A DNA stretch of 64,000 bases from Woeseiaceae bacterium (GCA_021773135.1 JAJFKP010000055.1:179657-243656), one strand, 5' to 3'. Counted from the stretch's first letter, positions 1 through 9,577 are shown. Notes: generated from the letters alone by a model not told the origin. Numbers and translations: made by a program.

Positions 1-1450
1 CGGTTTTTACCTGAGGTGGAAAACCTGCGCCATACCGGTCTATTTTTTCACGCACCGCTTCGGGCACGTCAAAACGTTCCGGTCGATACTGCATGTTTGC
101 CCACAAGCTTTCTGTTGATTGCAGCGTCTGCGGTCGATACGCCGGCACCGGGTTCTGGATTTTGTCAACGAGGTCCGGGTCACTGTCCCCCAGTTCGGCA
201 ATCTGTTGCTCCATGAACAGATGACCTGGCCGTGCCAGAGACTGCCGCGCATACCAAAAATCAAAATCTGCCAATGCGACCTGACCTGATGCCATCCTGC
301 TGAGCTGGCTGTTGAGCGATAGCTTGCGTAAATCCAGGACCGGGCTATTCACAATTATCATCAGGAATAGCACGACCAGACCCATACCGGTGTTCACTCT
401 AGCGAGGTCTGTCGTCCAGTCATCTCGTTTTCGCACAATGCCAACCGCATAGCCGACGACGAACAGCGTCAGTATGAGCCATGTAATAAATGCCCAGCCG
501 CGAATGACCGTCCAGCCATATTCGTCAAGGCGCAAATAAAGGCCGTAGAAGCTCAGCGCGGATATGATCGGTGTGGTGAGCAATGCCGCGTAGACGATTC
601 TGTGTATGACAAGCGGGTACGGTCGCTCACCACGGCCATCCTGGTAGACGGCGTTGGTGAAGAACAAAATCACGGCCAGCAGCCAGAGCAGCAGCGACGT
701 GCCGCGACCCGTTGACCACAAAGCGTCCAGACCAACGACGGGCAGCGCTCCGAGGAAAACTACCGCAACGACGACGGCCAGCGGCAAAAGAATTTTTATC
801 AGGCCCTCGAACAATCGCGTAATGCTGTCAATTACTCGGGTCAGGTTTCGGAAAATGATCACGCCGACGCCATGTGCAACGCTCAGCACCGGAAACAAAA
901 ACCAGTCCTCACGAAAAAGGTCATAGAAGAAATCCACTTCGATTGCGCGAAATAACTGCGCCCAGAGCATCAGAATCAGCCAAAACACGAAGGTAAGAAT
1001 GAGCGACAGCGCGATGGTTAATGCATTTCGCCAGGAGTAGGTAAACAAGACCTCGTAGGCCATCGGTTTTTCCGCAACGCGTTGCTGCAGATACATGAGT
1101 GCCTTGAAGCATGCCAGGCCGAGACTCAGGGCAAATATCCAGCTCAGGTTGTAGACCGGAAATGCATCGTAGGGCGTCGCCTGCCACCCGGTGTAAATAC
1201 CCAGCGCGATGAGAATAAGCGCAAATAATCCGATCAAACTTGCGGCGCGTTGCGCCTTGCCCCGTTCAAGAGACAGTAGCAGCAACACGGGAACCGCAAC
1301 GGCGACAAGCCACAATGGAAAATTCCACAACGGTGATGCGCTGGGCCAGGTCCCGGACTCCATGGCGTCATACAAAAACAGCAGCGCTATTCCCTGGACA
1401 GCAGCGATCAGGAGCATTAGTTTGCGGGGCAATTCGGTTGCGTCTGTCAT
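1..1450 (-). CDS. DUF4153 integral membrane protein (C-terminus cut by window edge)
   Basis: The reading frame begins at ATG 1450 and stays open to base 1, so about 483 residues are visible and the C-terminus lies outside the window. A GGAGAG ribosome site sits 8 nt upstream. The visible part has roughly ten hydrophobic helices, beginning with a helix at residues 8-25, followed by a tail starting LSLNSQLSRMASGQVALADFD. That topology and tail match the DUF4153 family, which has no established biochemical role. The gene is alone on its strand here; the next gene (pirin) ends 173 nt upstream on the same strand. The family call is from recollection of its pattern; function unknown. Confidence 0.8.
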   Translation of the reverse strand, partial: MTDATELPRKLMLLIAAVQGIALLFLYDAMESGTWPSASPLWNFPLWLVAVAVPVLLLLSLERGKAQRAASLIGLFALILIALGIYTGWQATPYDAFPVYNLSWIFALSLGLACFKALMYLQQRVAEKPMAYEVLFTYSWRNALTIALSLILTFVFWLILMLWAQLFRAIEVDFFYDLFREDWFLFPVLSVAHGVGVIIFRNLTRVIDSITRLFEGLIKILLPLAVVVAVVFLGALPVVGLDALWSTGRGTSLLLWLLAVILFFTNAVYQDGRGERPYPLVIHRIVYAALLTTPIISALSFYGLYLRLDEYGWTVIRGWAFITWLILTLFVVGYAVGIVRKRDDWTTDLARVNTGMGLVVLFLMIIVNSPVLDLRKLSLNSQLSRMASGQVALADFDFWYARQSLARPGHLFMEQQIAELGDSDPDLVDKIQNPVPAYRPQTLQSTESLWANMQYRPERFDVPEAVREKIDRYGAGFPPQVKT

Positions 1451-1622
1451 GCTTTACTCTCCGGTGCCTGGCTTAAGTATATCGCCGCACCGGCTCCTGA
1501 AGGTGGCAAACCTGTGGCAATTGGTGGCGGAGGCAAAGAATCCCAGCCGACCACTTGCACCTGGCAAACAACCTTGTGCAAGTGAGCCATGAGGCCTGCC
1601 TGGCAGCGGTTAATGCGGACAA

Positions 1623-2321
1623 TCAGGCCATGTCGAACAACAGGAACTCGGTTTCAGACAATGCACTCATCTGCAATTCACCCGAACGCTCGATAGCAGC
1701 ACCATCTCCATCCTCGAGCGAAGTGCCGTTAATGTCCAGCCGACCTGTGACTACCTGGATCCAGCCGCGATGATTGTGCTGCATTTTATAGGTAAGCACT
1801 TCACCCTGGTCGAGTACCGTTGCGAATAAATCCAGCGACTGATGTATCTGCAGCGATCCTTCACGAGCGTCCCGTGATGCGATTAGCCGCAGACGATTGT
1901 GCTTGTCGTCTTTTGAAAACAGCTTTTCCTCCCACTCGGGAGCGATGCCGGAACGTTCCGGCAAAATCCAGATCTGCAGCAGGTGCGCCCGTTCATGTCC
2001 GGAATGATTGAATTCGCTGTGCATAACACCGGTTCCCGCGGACATGCGCTGCACTTCACCCTTTCTGATTACGGAGCCATTACCCATACTATCCTTGTGC
2101 TCAAGTGCTCCTTCGATCATATAGGTCACAATTTCCATATCCTTGTGCCCATGCGTGCCGAATCCCTTTGCCGGCTCGATGCGATCCTCATTGATAACTC
2201 TCAGGTTGCCGAATCCCATGTGCTCGGGATCGTAATAATCGCCGAATGAAAAACTGTGCCGTGCTTTAAGCCAACCCATGTCGACTGCACCGCGATCGAG
2301 CGAACGTCTAACCCTAATCAT
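1623..2321 (-). CDS. Pirin family protein (YhhW/YhaK-like bicupin)
   Basis: A 232-residue bicupin. The metal-site residues of pirins are all present: His57 and His59 in THGHKDME, and His101 and Glu103 in GVMHSEF. Length and motif spacing match the YhhW/YhaK group, some of which show quercetinase activity in vitro; the physiological substrate is unknown. Its ATG overlaps the azoreductase stop by four bases (ATGA at 2318-2321), so the two are translationally coupled. A divergent LysR regulator sits just upstream, an arrangement reminiscent of yhaJ-yhaK in enteric bacteria. A role in response to electrophiles or quinones is inferred from context. Confidence 0.92.
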   Translation of the reverse strand: MIRVRRSLDRGAVDMGWLKARHSFSFGDYYDPEHMGFGNLRVINEDRIEPAKGFGTHGHKDMEIVTYMIEGALEHKDSMGNGSVIRKGEVQRMSAGTGVMHSEFNHSGHERAHLLQIWILPERSGIAPEWEEKLFSKDDKHNRLRLIASRDAREGSLQIHQSLDLFATVLDQGEVLTYKMQHNHRGWIQVVTGRLDINGTSLEDGDGAAIERSGELQMSALSETEFLLFDMA

Positions 2322-2968
2322 CTGGATCCCCCTCTGCCTGACACCGCCACCGGGGTGTCAGCATTGAAAAATTCTGCGTTCTGAATAATCTCGTCGATCG
2401 CTGCCCGTGCGGTGCTGACCGCATCTGCGCCGCGTTTGACTTGTTGGTCGGCGGCAACGACGACGATGTCCGTTATGCCCAGAAAACGCAAAGCCTGGCG
2501 CATATAAGGTGTTGCAAAATCGCTATTGCTGTCGACTGCCACGCCGCCACTTGATACCACCAGGATTGCCATCCTGCCCTGTAACAATCCAATCGGTCCC
2601 TGCTCCGAATAGCGGAAGGTCAGGTGCGCCCGGGCGATCATGTCGACCCAGGCTTTCAAAGCAGCCGGGACGCCAATAGCAATAACGTCAGAATTCTGTA
2701 CCTCGTCAATTAACAGGTCGGAAAACGCGAGCGTCGCGCGCTGCGCCGCCGACCGGTCCTCGGCGGGCGTCAGGTTCGAGTTGATCCAGTCTTCATCGAC
2801 ATGCGGAATACCCTCCGTAAGCTCGCGATTCTGCAAGTCCGGGTGGCCAAATCGATCCTCGATTGCAGCGAGCAGATAATCGAGCAGCGCGCGCGTACTT
2901 GAAGCATGTAATTGGCCACTCGAATCGACTCGCAATACGCGTAACGGTCTATCCACTGTCATTTTCAT
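2318..2968 (-). CDS. FMN-dependent NADH-azoreductase (AzoR family)
   Basis: A flavodoxin-fold quinone/azo reductase of about 216 residues. Visible elements are the N-terminal strand and phosphate-binding loop (VLRVDSSGQLHASST), the central ALKAWVDMIARAHLTFRYSEQGPIGLL segment typical of AzoR, and SSGG near the active site. I chose ATG 2968 because the frame upstream to 3121 would overlap the divergent LysR gene and adds a sequence unlike the family; AGAGAT lies upstream of this start. AzoR enzymes carry out two-electron reduction of quinones and azo compounds using NADH. It is coupled to the pirin gene and probably controlled by the divergent LysR protein. Confidence 0.9.
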   Translation of the reverse strand: MKMTVDRPLRVLRVDSSGQLHASSTRALLDYLLAAIEDRFGHPDLQNRELTEGIPHVDEDWINSNLTPAEDRSAAQRATLAFSDLLIDEVQNSDVIAIGVPAALKAWVDMIARAHLTFRYSEQGPIGLLQGRMAILVVSSGGVAVDSNSDFATPYMRQALRFLGITDIVVVAADQQVKRGADAVSTARAAIDEIIQNAEFFNADTPVAVSGRGGSR

Positions 2969-3071
2969 CGTGATTATCTCTGTCTGGCCGGCGCCGCCGG
3001 TCGTTGCTGAAACTGTGGTGTTCAGTTTCCATGTTGCATATTGATTAATAAACAGTACTTTCGGTACCAGT

Positions 3072-3089
3072 TTGTTGCCTGTATAACAA
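3072..3089. promoter_or_regulatory. Candidate LysR operator in the azoR / lysR divergent promoter
   Basis: Between the two divergent starts (2968 and 3094) lies TTGTT-N8-AACAA, a small dyad ending 4 bases before the LysR start codon. LysR regulators usually bind T-N11-A type dyads in such divergent intervals and control both genes. The 5-bp arms are short, so this is only a candidate. Confidence 0.35.
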
Positions 3090-3093
3090 CAAT

Positions 3094-4014
3094 ATGGATA
3101 GATTCGAGGACATGCAGGCATTCACTGCCGTTGTGGAAACGGGCAGTTTCACGGCAGCAGCGGAAAGGCTAAACGCCAACAAGTCAGCCGTCAGTCGCCG
3201 CGTTGCGGCTCTCGAGGAGCGACTCGGCGCCCAATTGCTGAAAAGGACGACCCGCACAGTTAACCTGACGGCAACCGGCCGCAGTTTTTATGAACGCGCA
3301 GCGCGTTTGCTTGCCGATCTGGATGAAGCAGAGTCGGCGGTCGCTCAGGAACACGGTGAGCTGCGGGGCCGCCTTAGAATTGCACTGCCGCTATCGTTCG
3401 GCCTCATGCACATGACTGCGCCAATCAACGAATTTGCGAGATTGCATCCACGCGTAGCGTTCGACCTCGACCTGAGCGATCGTTTTGTTGATCTTGTACA
3501 GGAGGACATCGACGTCGCGGTACGTATCGGACGATTGACAGATTCGTCGTTGATCGCACGTCGGTTGTTCAGTTCACGGATTATCGCCGCTGCAAGCCCT
3601 GACTACCTGGAGGCAAATGGCACACCGGACACACCGCAAGATCTTGCGGAACATCGTTGCCTCTCCTACAGTAATCTTGCTGATTACAGCCAATGGAGCT
3701 GGATTGACGAAAACGCGCAGCAACAACCGGTCGAAGTGCATACCGCCCTGGCCGCAAACAACGGCGAGATGCTGAGCAAACTCGCCGCAAACGGACAGGG
3801 CGTTGTCATGCAACCCACGTTTATCGCGCATAAATTCATACGGGATGGCGCCCTCGTACAGGTATTGCCAAACGTGAACTGGCCCGAGACAACCGCCTAC
3901 GCTGTTTATCCTCCGACCCGTCACCTGAGCTATCGCGTGCGCGCATTCATCGATTTCCTCGCCGACTATTTCAAGGGCACACCCTACTGGGACGAAGACT
4001 GCGCCAACTATTGA
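3094..4014 (+). CDS. LysR family transcriptional regulator
   Basis: A 306-residue LysR regulator. Residues 1-60 form the winged helix-turn-helix (FTAVVETGSFTAAAERL, then SAVSRRVAALEERLG); residues about 90-300 form the substrate-binding domain, with the VDLVQEDIDVAVRIGRL motif usual in the AaeR/DsdC-like group. It is transcribed away from azoR-pirin with about 125 nt between starts, so it most likely controls that pair and itself, responding to a quinone or aromatic electrophile. The inducer cannot be read from sequence. Confidence 0.93.
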   Translation: MDRFEDMQAFTAVVETGSFTAAAERLNANKSAVSRRVAALEERLGAQLLKRTTRTVNLTATGRSFYERAARLLADLDEAESAVAQEHGELRGRLRIALPLSFGLMHMTAPINEFARLHPRVAFDLDLSDRFVDLVQEDIDVAVRIGRLTDSSLIARRLFSSRIIAAASPDYLEANGTPDTPQDLAEHRCLSYSNLADYSQWSWIDENAQQQPVEVHTALAANNGEMLSKLAANGQGVVMQPTFIAHKFIRDGALVQVLPNVNWPETTAYAVYPPTRHLSYRVRAFIDFLADYFKGTPYWDEDCANY

Positions 4015-4101
4015 CGACACAGCCTGCCGGAATTTTTTCCGCAGGCGGCGGTCGCATTAGAATGCATCACGCTTAGGACGCCACGACAAGTGAGGTTAGC
4101 A

Positions 4102-5040
4102 ATGAAATTCCCACCAAACGGTTGCTCGAATTCGGGAAAGATCTCGCTTATCGCGCTGGCAACACTCGTTCTGCAGGCTGTCTTGCCGACCGCGTCGGCG
4201 GCGGGCGTGGATTGCCTGGATACGAGCGAGGCGCTGGCCTACTGGCGACCAATTCGCAAGGCACCGGCCTCGTCTTCGGCATCCGCCGATGACCTGGCAC
4301 TGGAACTGATTTCCTGTCTCGGCTCCCCTGACCCGGAATTACGTGACCAGATTGGTTATGAGCTGTATGTCGACTGGCTCCGTAATGATCACCTCGCAGA
4401 CGCTACCCGAATTCGGCTTTTTGACGAACTCAGTTCGCGCATTCAGGAATCAACCAGTGACCGCGCCCTGTCCCGATCTTTCTCCGCACTGGTGCTTGCA
4501 GAGCTGATGCGTTCCGATGCCAAGCGGACTTTCCTGTCGGCCGACCAACGCCAGCGTTTGCTGACTGATGCGACCGAAGCATTGCAGCGCGAAACGGACT
4601 ATCGCGGACTCATCGCCGACATCGGCTGGGTGCACCCGATTGCACACCTGGGTGACCTGTTGTGGCGATTCGCTCTACACCCACAAACGACACCGGCGCA
4701 GGGCATCACGCTGCTCCGCGCAGTAAGGAGCAAAGTCGCTCCGACGCAGACCACATTTGCGTTCAATGAAAGTGACCGGTTAGCGCGTGTGGTCAGCGCT
4801 CTAATCAGGCGACAGCTACTTGAAGAACAGGAAACGGCAATGTGGATTGAATCGTTTGCGGTGCCGACGACCATGGAAAAATGGTCAGATGCGTTTCGTA
4901 GTCCGCAGGGTATGGCAGAGTTACACAATACAAAGCTGTTTCTGCGGGCGCTTTCCGATCAACTCGCCGGGGATGATGTCGCCGCTGCAATCCGAGAGCC
5001 TCTCGAAGCACTAATACAGGGATTTACGCAGTTAATTTAG
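4102..5040 (+). CDS. DUF2785 family exported protein
   Basis: About 312 residues starting at ATG 4102, chosen over GTG 4090 because GAGG lies 7 nt before it. Residues 1-34 form a Sec signal peptide ending PTASAAG. The mature part is all-helical; the stretch SRSFSALVLAELM and the later DYRGLIADIGWVHPIAHLGDLLWRFAL block match DUF2785, a family of unknown function. It stands alone between the LysR gene and a convergent oxidoreductase. No catalytic residues can be named. Confidence 0.75.
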   Translation: MKFPPNGCSNSGKISLIALATLVLQAVLPTASAAGVDCLDTSEALAYWRPIRKAPASSSASADDLALELISCLGSPDPELRDQIGYELYVDWLRNDHLADATRIRLFDELSSRIQESTSDRALSRSFSALVLAELMRSDAKRTFLSADQRQRLLTDATEALQRETDYRGLIADIGWVHPIAHLGDLLWRFALHPQTTPAQGITLLRAVRSKVAPTQTTFAFNESDRLARVVSALIRRQLLEEQETAMWIESFAVPTTMEKWSDAFRSPQGMAELHNTKLFLRALSDQLAGDDVAAAIREPLEALIQGFTQLI

Positions 5041-5074
5041 AGACAAAGAGGGACCGCGTCGTCGGCAGTGCACA

Positions 5075-6694
5075 TCACCCGAAGATCTTTTTCATCAACG
5101 GCGAGATGTTTCGCATACCTACCAGCGCCGTGGCCGTCAGAACGCCTGACATCATGGCGCCCGTCACTCCGCATGTCAGGATGTCCTGTCCGGTCAACCA
5201 CAGCCCGCCAATTTTTGTCTTCGGTGTCAACCAGTCCTGCTGAAGGCGTTCCGTTGTATGATCGAGACCATACAACTCACCGCGCTGGTACCCACTGAAC
5301 CATTGGGTCGACAACGGGGTTGAAAGCTCGCTGTAGTCGATCTTGCCTTTGAGCTGCGGCAGTTTCTCAAACAGGTGCGGCATGATTCGATCCATCAGTT
5401 TCTGTTTAAATGCCGCGTAGTCGTCACCGCGTTTGCCCCAAGTACTACCCTGCCACTTTTCGAACCACGCATAGGGTGCTGGCACGACAATTTCGATGGT
5501 TGCCGTTCCCGGATGACGGTTCAGGTAGTCGGGGTCTTTGGCAGAAGGGAACGATATGTAGACGACCGGAAACTCTGCTGAGTCGTCCTTCAAGAATTCG
5601 TTTACCGCCGCATCGAAGTCATTGTGCGGATAAATCCAGAAATTTGTTTTTGGCAGACCGAGATCTTCCGCGGTTTCCTGCAGTCCGATATAAACACCCA
5701 GGTGGCCTAGGCTGGGCCGGACATGTTTCATTTTCGCGGCATATCCGTAGCGCTGCGACACCCTGTCTTCAATCAGGCTGTTAAATGTATTGTTAACGCC
5801 GACAGAAGAAATTACACAGTCACAACCAATACGATGTCCGTCCGACATTCTAACGCCCACTACCCGACCCTCCTCTACCAGGATCTGGTCTACACGTGCA
5901 TACGTAAAAACGTCACCCCCCGTTTTATTAACAGCCGGAATAATGGCTTCAGCAATTTTCCAACTTCCGCCGACAGGGTAGTAGCCGCCATACAGGTAGT
6001 GCCGGGCAATCATGGCATGCACGACAAACGCCGATTGTTTCGGCGGCAATCCCATATCGCCCCACTGACCGCATATGGTTGCAATCAGATCCTGGTTGGC
6101 TGTTAGTTCGCGTAAGACAGCGTAAGTATTGCGCAGCATGACCTTCGGCATCTTCCACTTCAGGAAAGGTGCCGCGAGCGAACGCTGCCAGGGTTTCAAA
6201 ACCCGTTCCATACCCAACATTGACAGTGCCCCTCCGACCTGTGCCAGCAACTGCATATACAGGTCAATCGCGGCTATCTCGTCAGGGAACTGTTGTACCA
6301 GGTTATCCCGAAACTCCTGCTTTCCTGCACGGGCGTTGAATACTTTGTCGCCAATGTAAAAGCGGTCGTACTCGTCGTCCATAGCGGCCCATTTGAGCCG
6401 GCTATTCGTGAGGAAGTCGAACATTTTGCGCGTTCGGGTGGCCGCACCGACATCACCGATATAGTGCACACCGACATCCCATTCGTAGCCGTTTCTTTCG
6501 TAGGAATGCGTATATCCGCCAGCGGTATAGTGCTGCTCCAGAACGCAAACCTTCCAATCAAGCGCGCTTAAGAGCGCAGCAGTGGTCAGCCCCCCCATGC
6601 CGGAACCGATAATAACGGCGTCATATTTTTCGGCGAGGCGGTTCGATCGGTACCGGCGACCAATCCGGAGCGTGCTGGCTTTCATCAACGGCAT
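5075..6694 (-). CDS. FAD-dependent oxidoreductase, RetSat / phytoene desaturase-like
   Basis: A 539-residue flavoprotein. A Rossmann dinucleotide motif IIGSGMGGLTTAALLS follows a short basic leader (about residue 28), then CVLEQHYTAGGYTHSYERNGYEWDVGVHYIG, the signature of the retinol saturase / CrtI-like amine oxidase superfamily. The C-terminus has the second FAD contact region GGLWLTGQDILTCGVTGAMMSG. Such enzymes reduce or desaturate polyene or lipid substrates; the substrate here is unknown and no carotenoid genes are nearby. ATG 6685 is an alternative start. It is divergent from the GST gene. Confidence 0.88.
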   Translation of the reverse strand: MPLMKASTLRIGRRYRSNRLAEKYDAVIIGSGMGGLTTAALLSALDWKVCVLEQHYTAGGYTHSYERNGYEWDVGVHYIGDVGAATRTRKMFDFLTNSRLKWAAMDDEYDRFYIGDKVFNARAGKQEFRDNLVQQFPDEIAAIDLYMQLLAQVGGALSMLGMERVLKPWQRSLAAPFLKWKMPKVMLRNTYAVLRELTANQDLIATICGQWGDMGLPPKQSAFVVHAMIARHYLYGGYYPVGGSWKIAEAIIPAVNKTGGDVFTYARVDQILVEEGRVVGVRMSDGHRIGCDCVISSVGVNNTFNSLIEDRVSQRYGYAAKMKHVRPSLGHLGVYIGLQETAEDLGLPKTNFWIYPHNDFDAAVNEFLKDDSAEFPVVYISFPSAKDPDYLNRHPGTATIEIVVPAPYAWFEKWQGSTWGKRGDDYAAFKQKLMDRIMPHLFEKLPQLKGKIDYSELSTPLSTQWFSGYQRGELYGLDHTTERLQQDWLTPKTKIGGLWLTGQDILTCGVTGAMMSGVLTATALVGMRNISPLMKKIFG

Positions 6695-6781
6695 CGCGTC
6701 AATGCTACCGGATGCGCGGCGGCGCTGCAGAGAGATAAGGCGACATTACGCCGGACCGGATAGCCCTGTTATGATGACGCG

Positions 6782-7384
6782 ATGAGCATCACACTCTACG
6801 ACACTACCGTTTCCGGCCACTCCCACCGGGTCCGCCTCTTCCTTTCCCTGCTCGACGTCGAATTCAAGACTATCGACGTTGACATGCGAAAGGGCGAACA
6901 CAAGACACCTGATTACCTCAAACTGAGTCCGCTCGGACAGGTTCCAACGCTGGTGGATGGCAATGATGTAATTACCGACTCCACCGCGGCCCTGGTTTAT
7001 CTGGCTAAAAAATACGGTGACGAGAGCTGGCTGCCAGAAGATCCCGCAGGCGCCGCGAGAATTCAGCGCTGGCTTTCCACGGCTTCGGGGGAATTATTTC
7101 GTGGCCCGGTCATTGCCAGAGCAATCAAGCTGTTTAATCGTGACTACCATTACGATGATGCGAGCATGTGGACAGACAGGCTACTGACCTGGATGCAATC
7201 GGAACTCGAGCAACGAACCTGGCTTGCCGAAGATCGCGTTACGATTGCCGATGTTGCGATGTACAGCTATTTGCGAGTCGCCAATGAAGGTGAGATTGAT
7301 ATGGAGCCCTACCCCGCCATACTGCGGTGGCTGGCCGATGTCGAGAAACTGCCAGGATTTCTCCCGATGACCAAATCAATCTGA
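6782..7384 (+). CDS. Glutathione S-transferase family protein
   Basis: A 200-residue GST. The N-terminal thioredoxin-like half starts SITLYDTTVSGHSHRVRLFLSLL and includes the cis-proline and glutathione-contact segment GQVPTLVDGNDVITDSTAALVYLA; the C-terminal helical domain ends in TIADVAMYSYLRVANEG. These proteins conjugate or reduce with glutathione in the cytosol. A Ser or Tyr in the DTTVSGHS loop could be the catalytic residue; the class is not clear. It is single and divergent from the FAD enzyme. Confidence 0.92.
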   Translation: MSITLYDTTVSGHSHRVRLFLSLLDVEFKTIDVDMRKGEHKTPDYLKLSPLGQVPTLVDGNDVITDSTAALVYLAKKYGDESWLPEDPAGAARIQRWLSTASGELFRGPVIARAIKLFNRDYHYDDASMWTDRLLTWMQSELEQRTWLAEDRVTIADVAMYSYLRVANEGEIDMEPYPAILRWLADVEKLPGFLPMTKSI

Positions 7385-7502
7385 GCACATTCCCTTTTTG
7401 CACAAGCCGCTATTCAGCAAGCGTTAATAAAGCATCGACTATCTTTGCATCCTGCCGGGCGCTTTCCCGGCCTGAATCCAAATTCGCAAAGGTATTCCAA
7501 TC

Positions 7503-8039
7503 ATGAAGAATTTCACAGGTGCACTTCTTGGGCTCACACTTCTTGCAGCAACGATCGTCCATGCGAACGAACGTCTTACGCTTGGCGCCTCGATCGGGTA
7601 CGTCAATATCGAAGAAGACGAACCCGGTTTTGAATTTGATGCAAACGATACGGGTTACAAGTTTTTCGCGAACTACACGTTCAACAGTAACCTCGCTATC
7701 GAGGGCGGGTATATTGACTTCGGCTCGCCCGAGGACATCGTCGCGGGCCTGCCGGGAGAAATTGACGCTTCCGGCTGGAATGTATATGGCGTCGGCAATC
7801 TACCACTATCTGACTCCGTCAACCTGTTTGCCAAAGCAGGAGTCGTTGCCTGGGAGGCCGACTCAATCATCGACGGTCTGCTGGTCGATACGGATGACGG
7901 TACCGATCTTGCTCTCGGCTTTGGTGCGGGATGGAACACGAACGAAGCCTTCGGCATTCGAGCTGAGGTCGACTGGTACGACATCGATGAGGCGGACAGT
8001 GTCTGGATGGCCTCTGTCGGTTTTGAGTTCCGCTTCTAG
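7503..8039 (+). CDS. Small outer-membrane beta-barrel protein (OmpA/OmpX-like fold)
   Basis: A 178-residue protein with a clear signal peptide (cleavage near VHANE, residue 21) followed by alternating amphipathic strands rich in Gly, Asp and aromatics, ending in FEFRF with a C-terminal Phe, the usual barrel-assembly signal. The mature 155 residues suit an 8-stranded barrel. Acidic loops dominate. There is no peptidoglycan-binding domain. A CCGGG/CCCGG hairpin lies in the leader (7455-7470), and a rho-independent terminator follows the gene. Function beyond outer-membrane location is unknown. Confidence 0.85.
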   Translation: MKNFTGALLGLTLLAATIVHANERLTLGASIGYVNIEEDEPGFEFDANDTGYKFFANYTFNSNLAIEGGYIDFGSPEDIVAGLPGEIDASGWNVYGVGNLPLSDSVNLFAKAGVVAWEADSIIDGLLVDTDDGTDLALGFGAGWNTNEAFGIRAEVDWYDIDEADSVWMASVGFEFRF

Positions 8040-8070
8040 AGCATGAGTTTTTTCAGGGCACACTGGAGCT

Positions 8071-8102
8071 CGACCGCTGCTAGCCGCGGTCGACGTTTTT
8101 TT
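8071..8102 (+). terminator. Rho-independent terminator after the barrel gene
   Basis: A 7-bp perfect stem CGACCGC / GCGGTCG (8071-8077 with 8086-8092) with an 8-nt loop is followed by a run of seven T (8096-8102). It lies 31 nt past the stop of the outer-membrane protein gene and ends just before the convergent DUF1697 gene. Confidence 0.85.
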
Positions 8103-8116
8103 GCAGTGAGTCGACG

Positions 8117-8665
8117 CTAGTTTTTTGGCAACTCTGCAATGAGCTGCAGTAGTTTGTCGATGGTGCGATAGTTCCTTGCCGTGCTCGCGACGCCAAGCTT
8201 TTTTTCCGCATTAGCGGCGAGCCTGGATCGACCAATCCCATCAGGTGCCAGCAGGTAAAAGACCGTGCCGACCAGTCGAAAACGCTCGTTCGGGGCACAC
8301 AAGCTGTGCATCACAGAATCGTCGTAGTCGGCAGATATGTCAGACAAGAAGAAAAAATGTAGTGTGGCCGGCTCTACTGTGGCGTCCGGAAACGGGTTCG
8401 CTTCAATTGCAGATACCAACTGATTCGAGGATAGCACCAGCACAAGCGGGTCGAGTGAGAATCGCGACGCAATCCCGTCTTCTATTTTTTTCTTAAGGAT
8501 GGCGGCATTTTTCTCAGGCGAACAGAGCACGACATTGCCACTCTGTATATAGGTCTTGATATTTGTGCAGCCAAGTTCGCCAAGCAGGTCGACCAGGTCC
8601 GCCATCGGCAGAATATTGCGACCACCGACGTTGATACCACGTAAAAGTACAATCCAGGGGTTCAT
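8117..8665 (-). CDS. DUF1697 domain protein
   Basis: A 182-residue protein opening WIVLLRGINVGGRNILPMADL and continuing TNIKTYIQSGNVVL, the hallmark of DUF1697. The C-terminus keeps the LAPDGIGRSRLAANAEKKLGVASTARNYRTIDKLL block common to the family. Biochemical function is not established. It is a single cytosolic gene facing the barrel gene terminator. Confidence 0.9.
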   Translation of the reverse strand: MNPWIVLLRGINVGGRNILPMADLVDLLGELGCTNIKTYIQSGNVVLCSPEKNAAILKKKIEDGIASRFSLDPLVLVLSSNQLVSAIEANPFPDATVEPATLHFFFLSDISADYDDSVMHSLCAPNERFRLVGTVFYLLAPDGIGRSRLAANAEKKLGVASTARNYRTIDKLLQLIAELPKN

Positions 8666-8777
8666 CGGTCGACGCTAGCACGGTGTCCGGCCGCAATAAA
8701 GGCTGAAACCGTCGAGAGGTCATCTACTCGGGCATAATGACGGCAACCTGCTGCAACCAAATAATGGGAATAAACGA

Positions 8778-9383
8778 ATGAATCTGATTGGCCAGAACAG
8801 CGCAAGCGTGATCTTCATCGCCACGATCCTGCTTAGCCTTCTCGGCCTCTATGCTAATGCGAAAATCATTGACGGATGCCTCTTCCGACCATACTGGTTC
8901 CTGCGCTCGCAGCAGTACCACACAATCGTCACAAGTGGTTTTGTCCACGCAGACATGTCGCACCTGATTTTCAATATGATCACATTCTGGTTTTTCGCCT
9001 TCCCGCTGGAACGTTTCATTGGCACCAGCAACTTTATTGTGCTGTACATCACCGGGCTCCTGTTGAGTCACGCCTGCACCTACCGCAAACACAGGAGCAA
9101 TCCGGAATACGCCTCACTCGGGGCGTCCGGAGCAATATCCGCCGTCCTGTTTGCGTACATCGTTTATTTTCCTACGACTACATTGATTATATTTCCGTTT
9201 CCATTCCCCATACCGGCTGCGCTGTTTGCGGTTGGATACGTTGCCTATTCCTACTGGGCGTCTGCACAACAACGTGGACGTATCAACCACGATGCCCATC
9301 TATGCGGCGCAATCAGCGGTTTGCTTTTCGTCGCCGTGACGGATCCAAACGCGTTTGGCGATCTGGTTAGTAAACTCTCTTAG
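8778..9383 (+). CDS. Rhomboid family intramembrane serine protease
   Basis: A 201-residue, six-helix membrane protein. The catalytic dyad is visible: Ser118 in GASGAIS (transmembrane helix 4) and His174 in NHDAHLCG (helix 6). The oxyanion and helix-2 motif HADMSHLIFN gives His62 and Asn66. The protein is compact, lacking a cytosolic domain or extra seventh helix. It cleaves transmembrane segments of membrane proteins; no substrate candidate is adjacent. It appears to be a single gene. Confidence 0.93.
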   Translation: MNLIGQNSASVIFIATILLSLLGLYANAKIIDGCLFRPYWFLRSQQYHTIVTSGFVHADMSHLIFNMITFWFFAFPLERFIGTSNFIVLYITGLLLSHACTYRKHRSNPEYASLGASGAISAVLFAYIVYFPTTTLIIFPFPFPIPAALFAVGYVAYSYWASAQQRGRINHDAHLCGAISGLLFVAVTDPNAFGDLVSKLS

Positions 9384-9577
9384 CGTGCAGAGAAAGCGGC
9401 AACCATCGGCTGCGATTGCCTTTGGACAAACAACTTATTCCGCGTATTCTTAAAATAGCCGCAATATTGTTGCGTCACGGGCTCGCCGCCACTCGATCAA
9501 GCCATTGGCGGATTTCAGGTTGCCGCGACCCTGTCAATTGAGAGAATGGCGGCAAAGCCACGAACCAGGGAGCACTC

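Noticed and set aside
9549..9577. GGCGGCAAAGCCACG stretch resembling part of a GEMM-I riboswitch
   Set aside because: The upstream GGCAAACC, tetraloop hairpin and downstream receptor strand are missing; it is a chance match.
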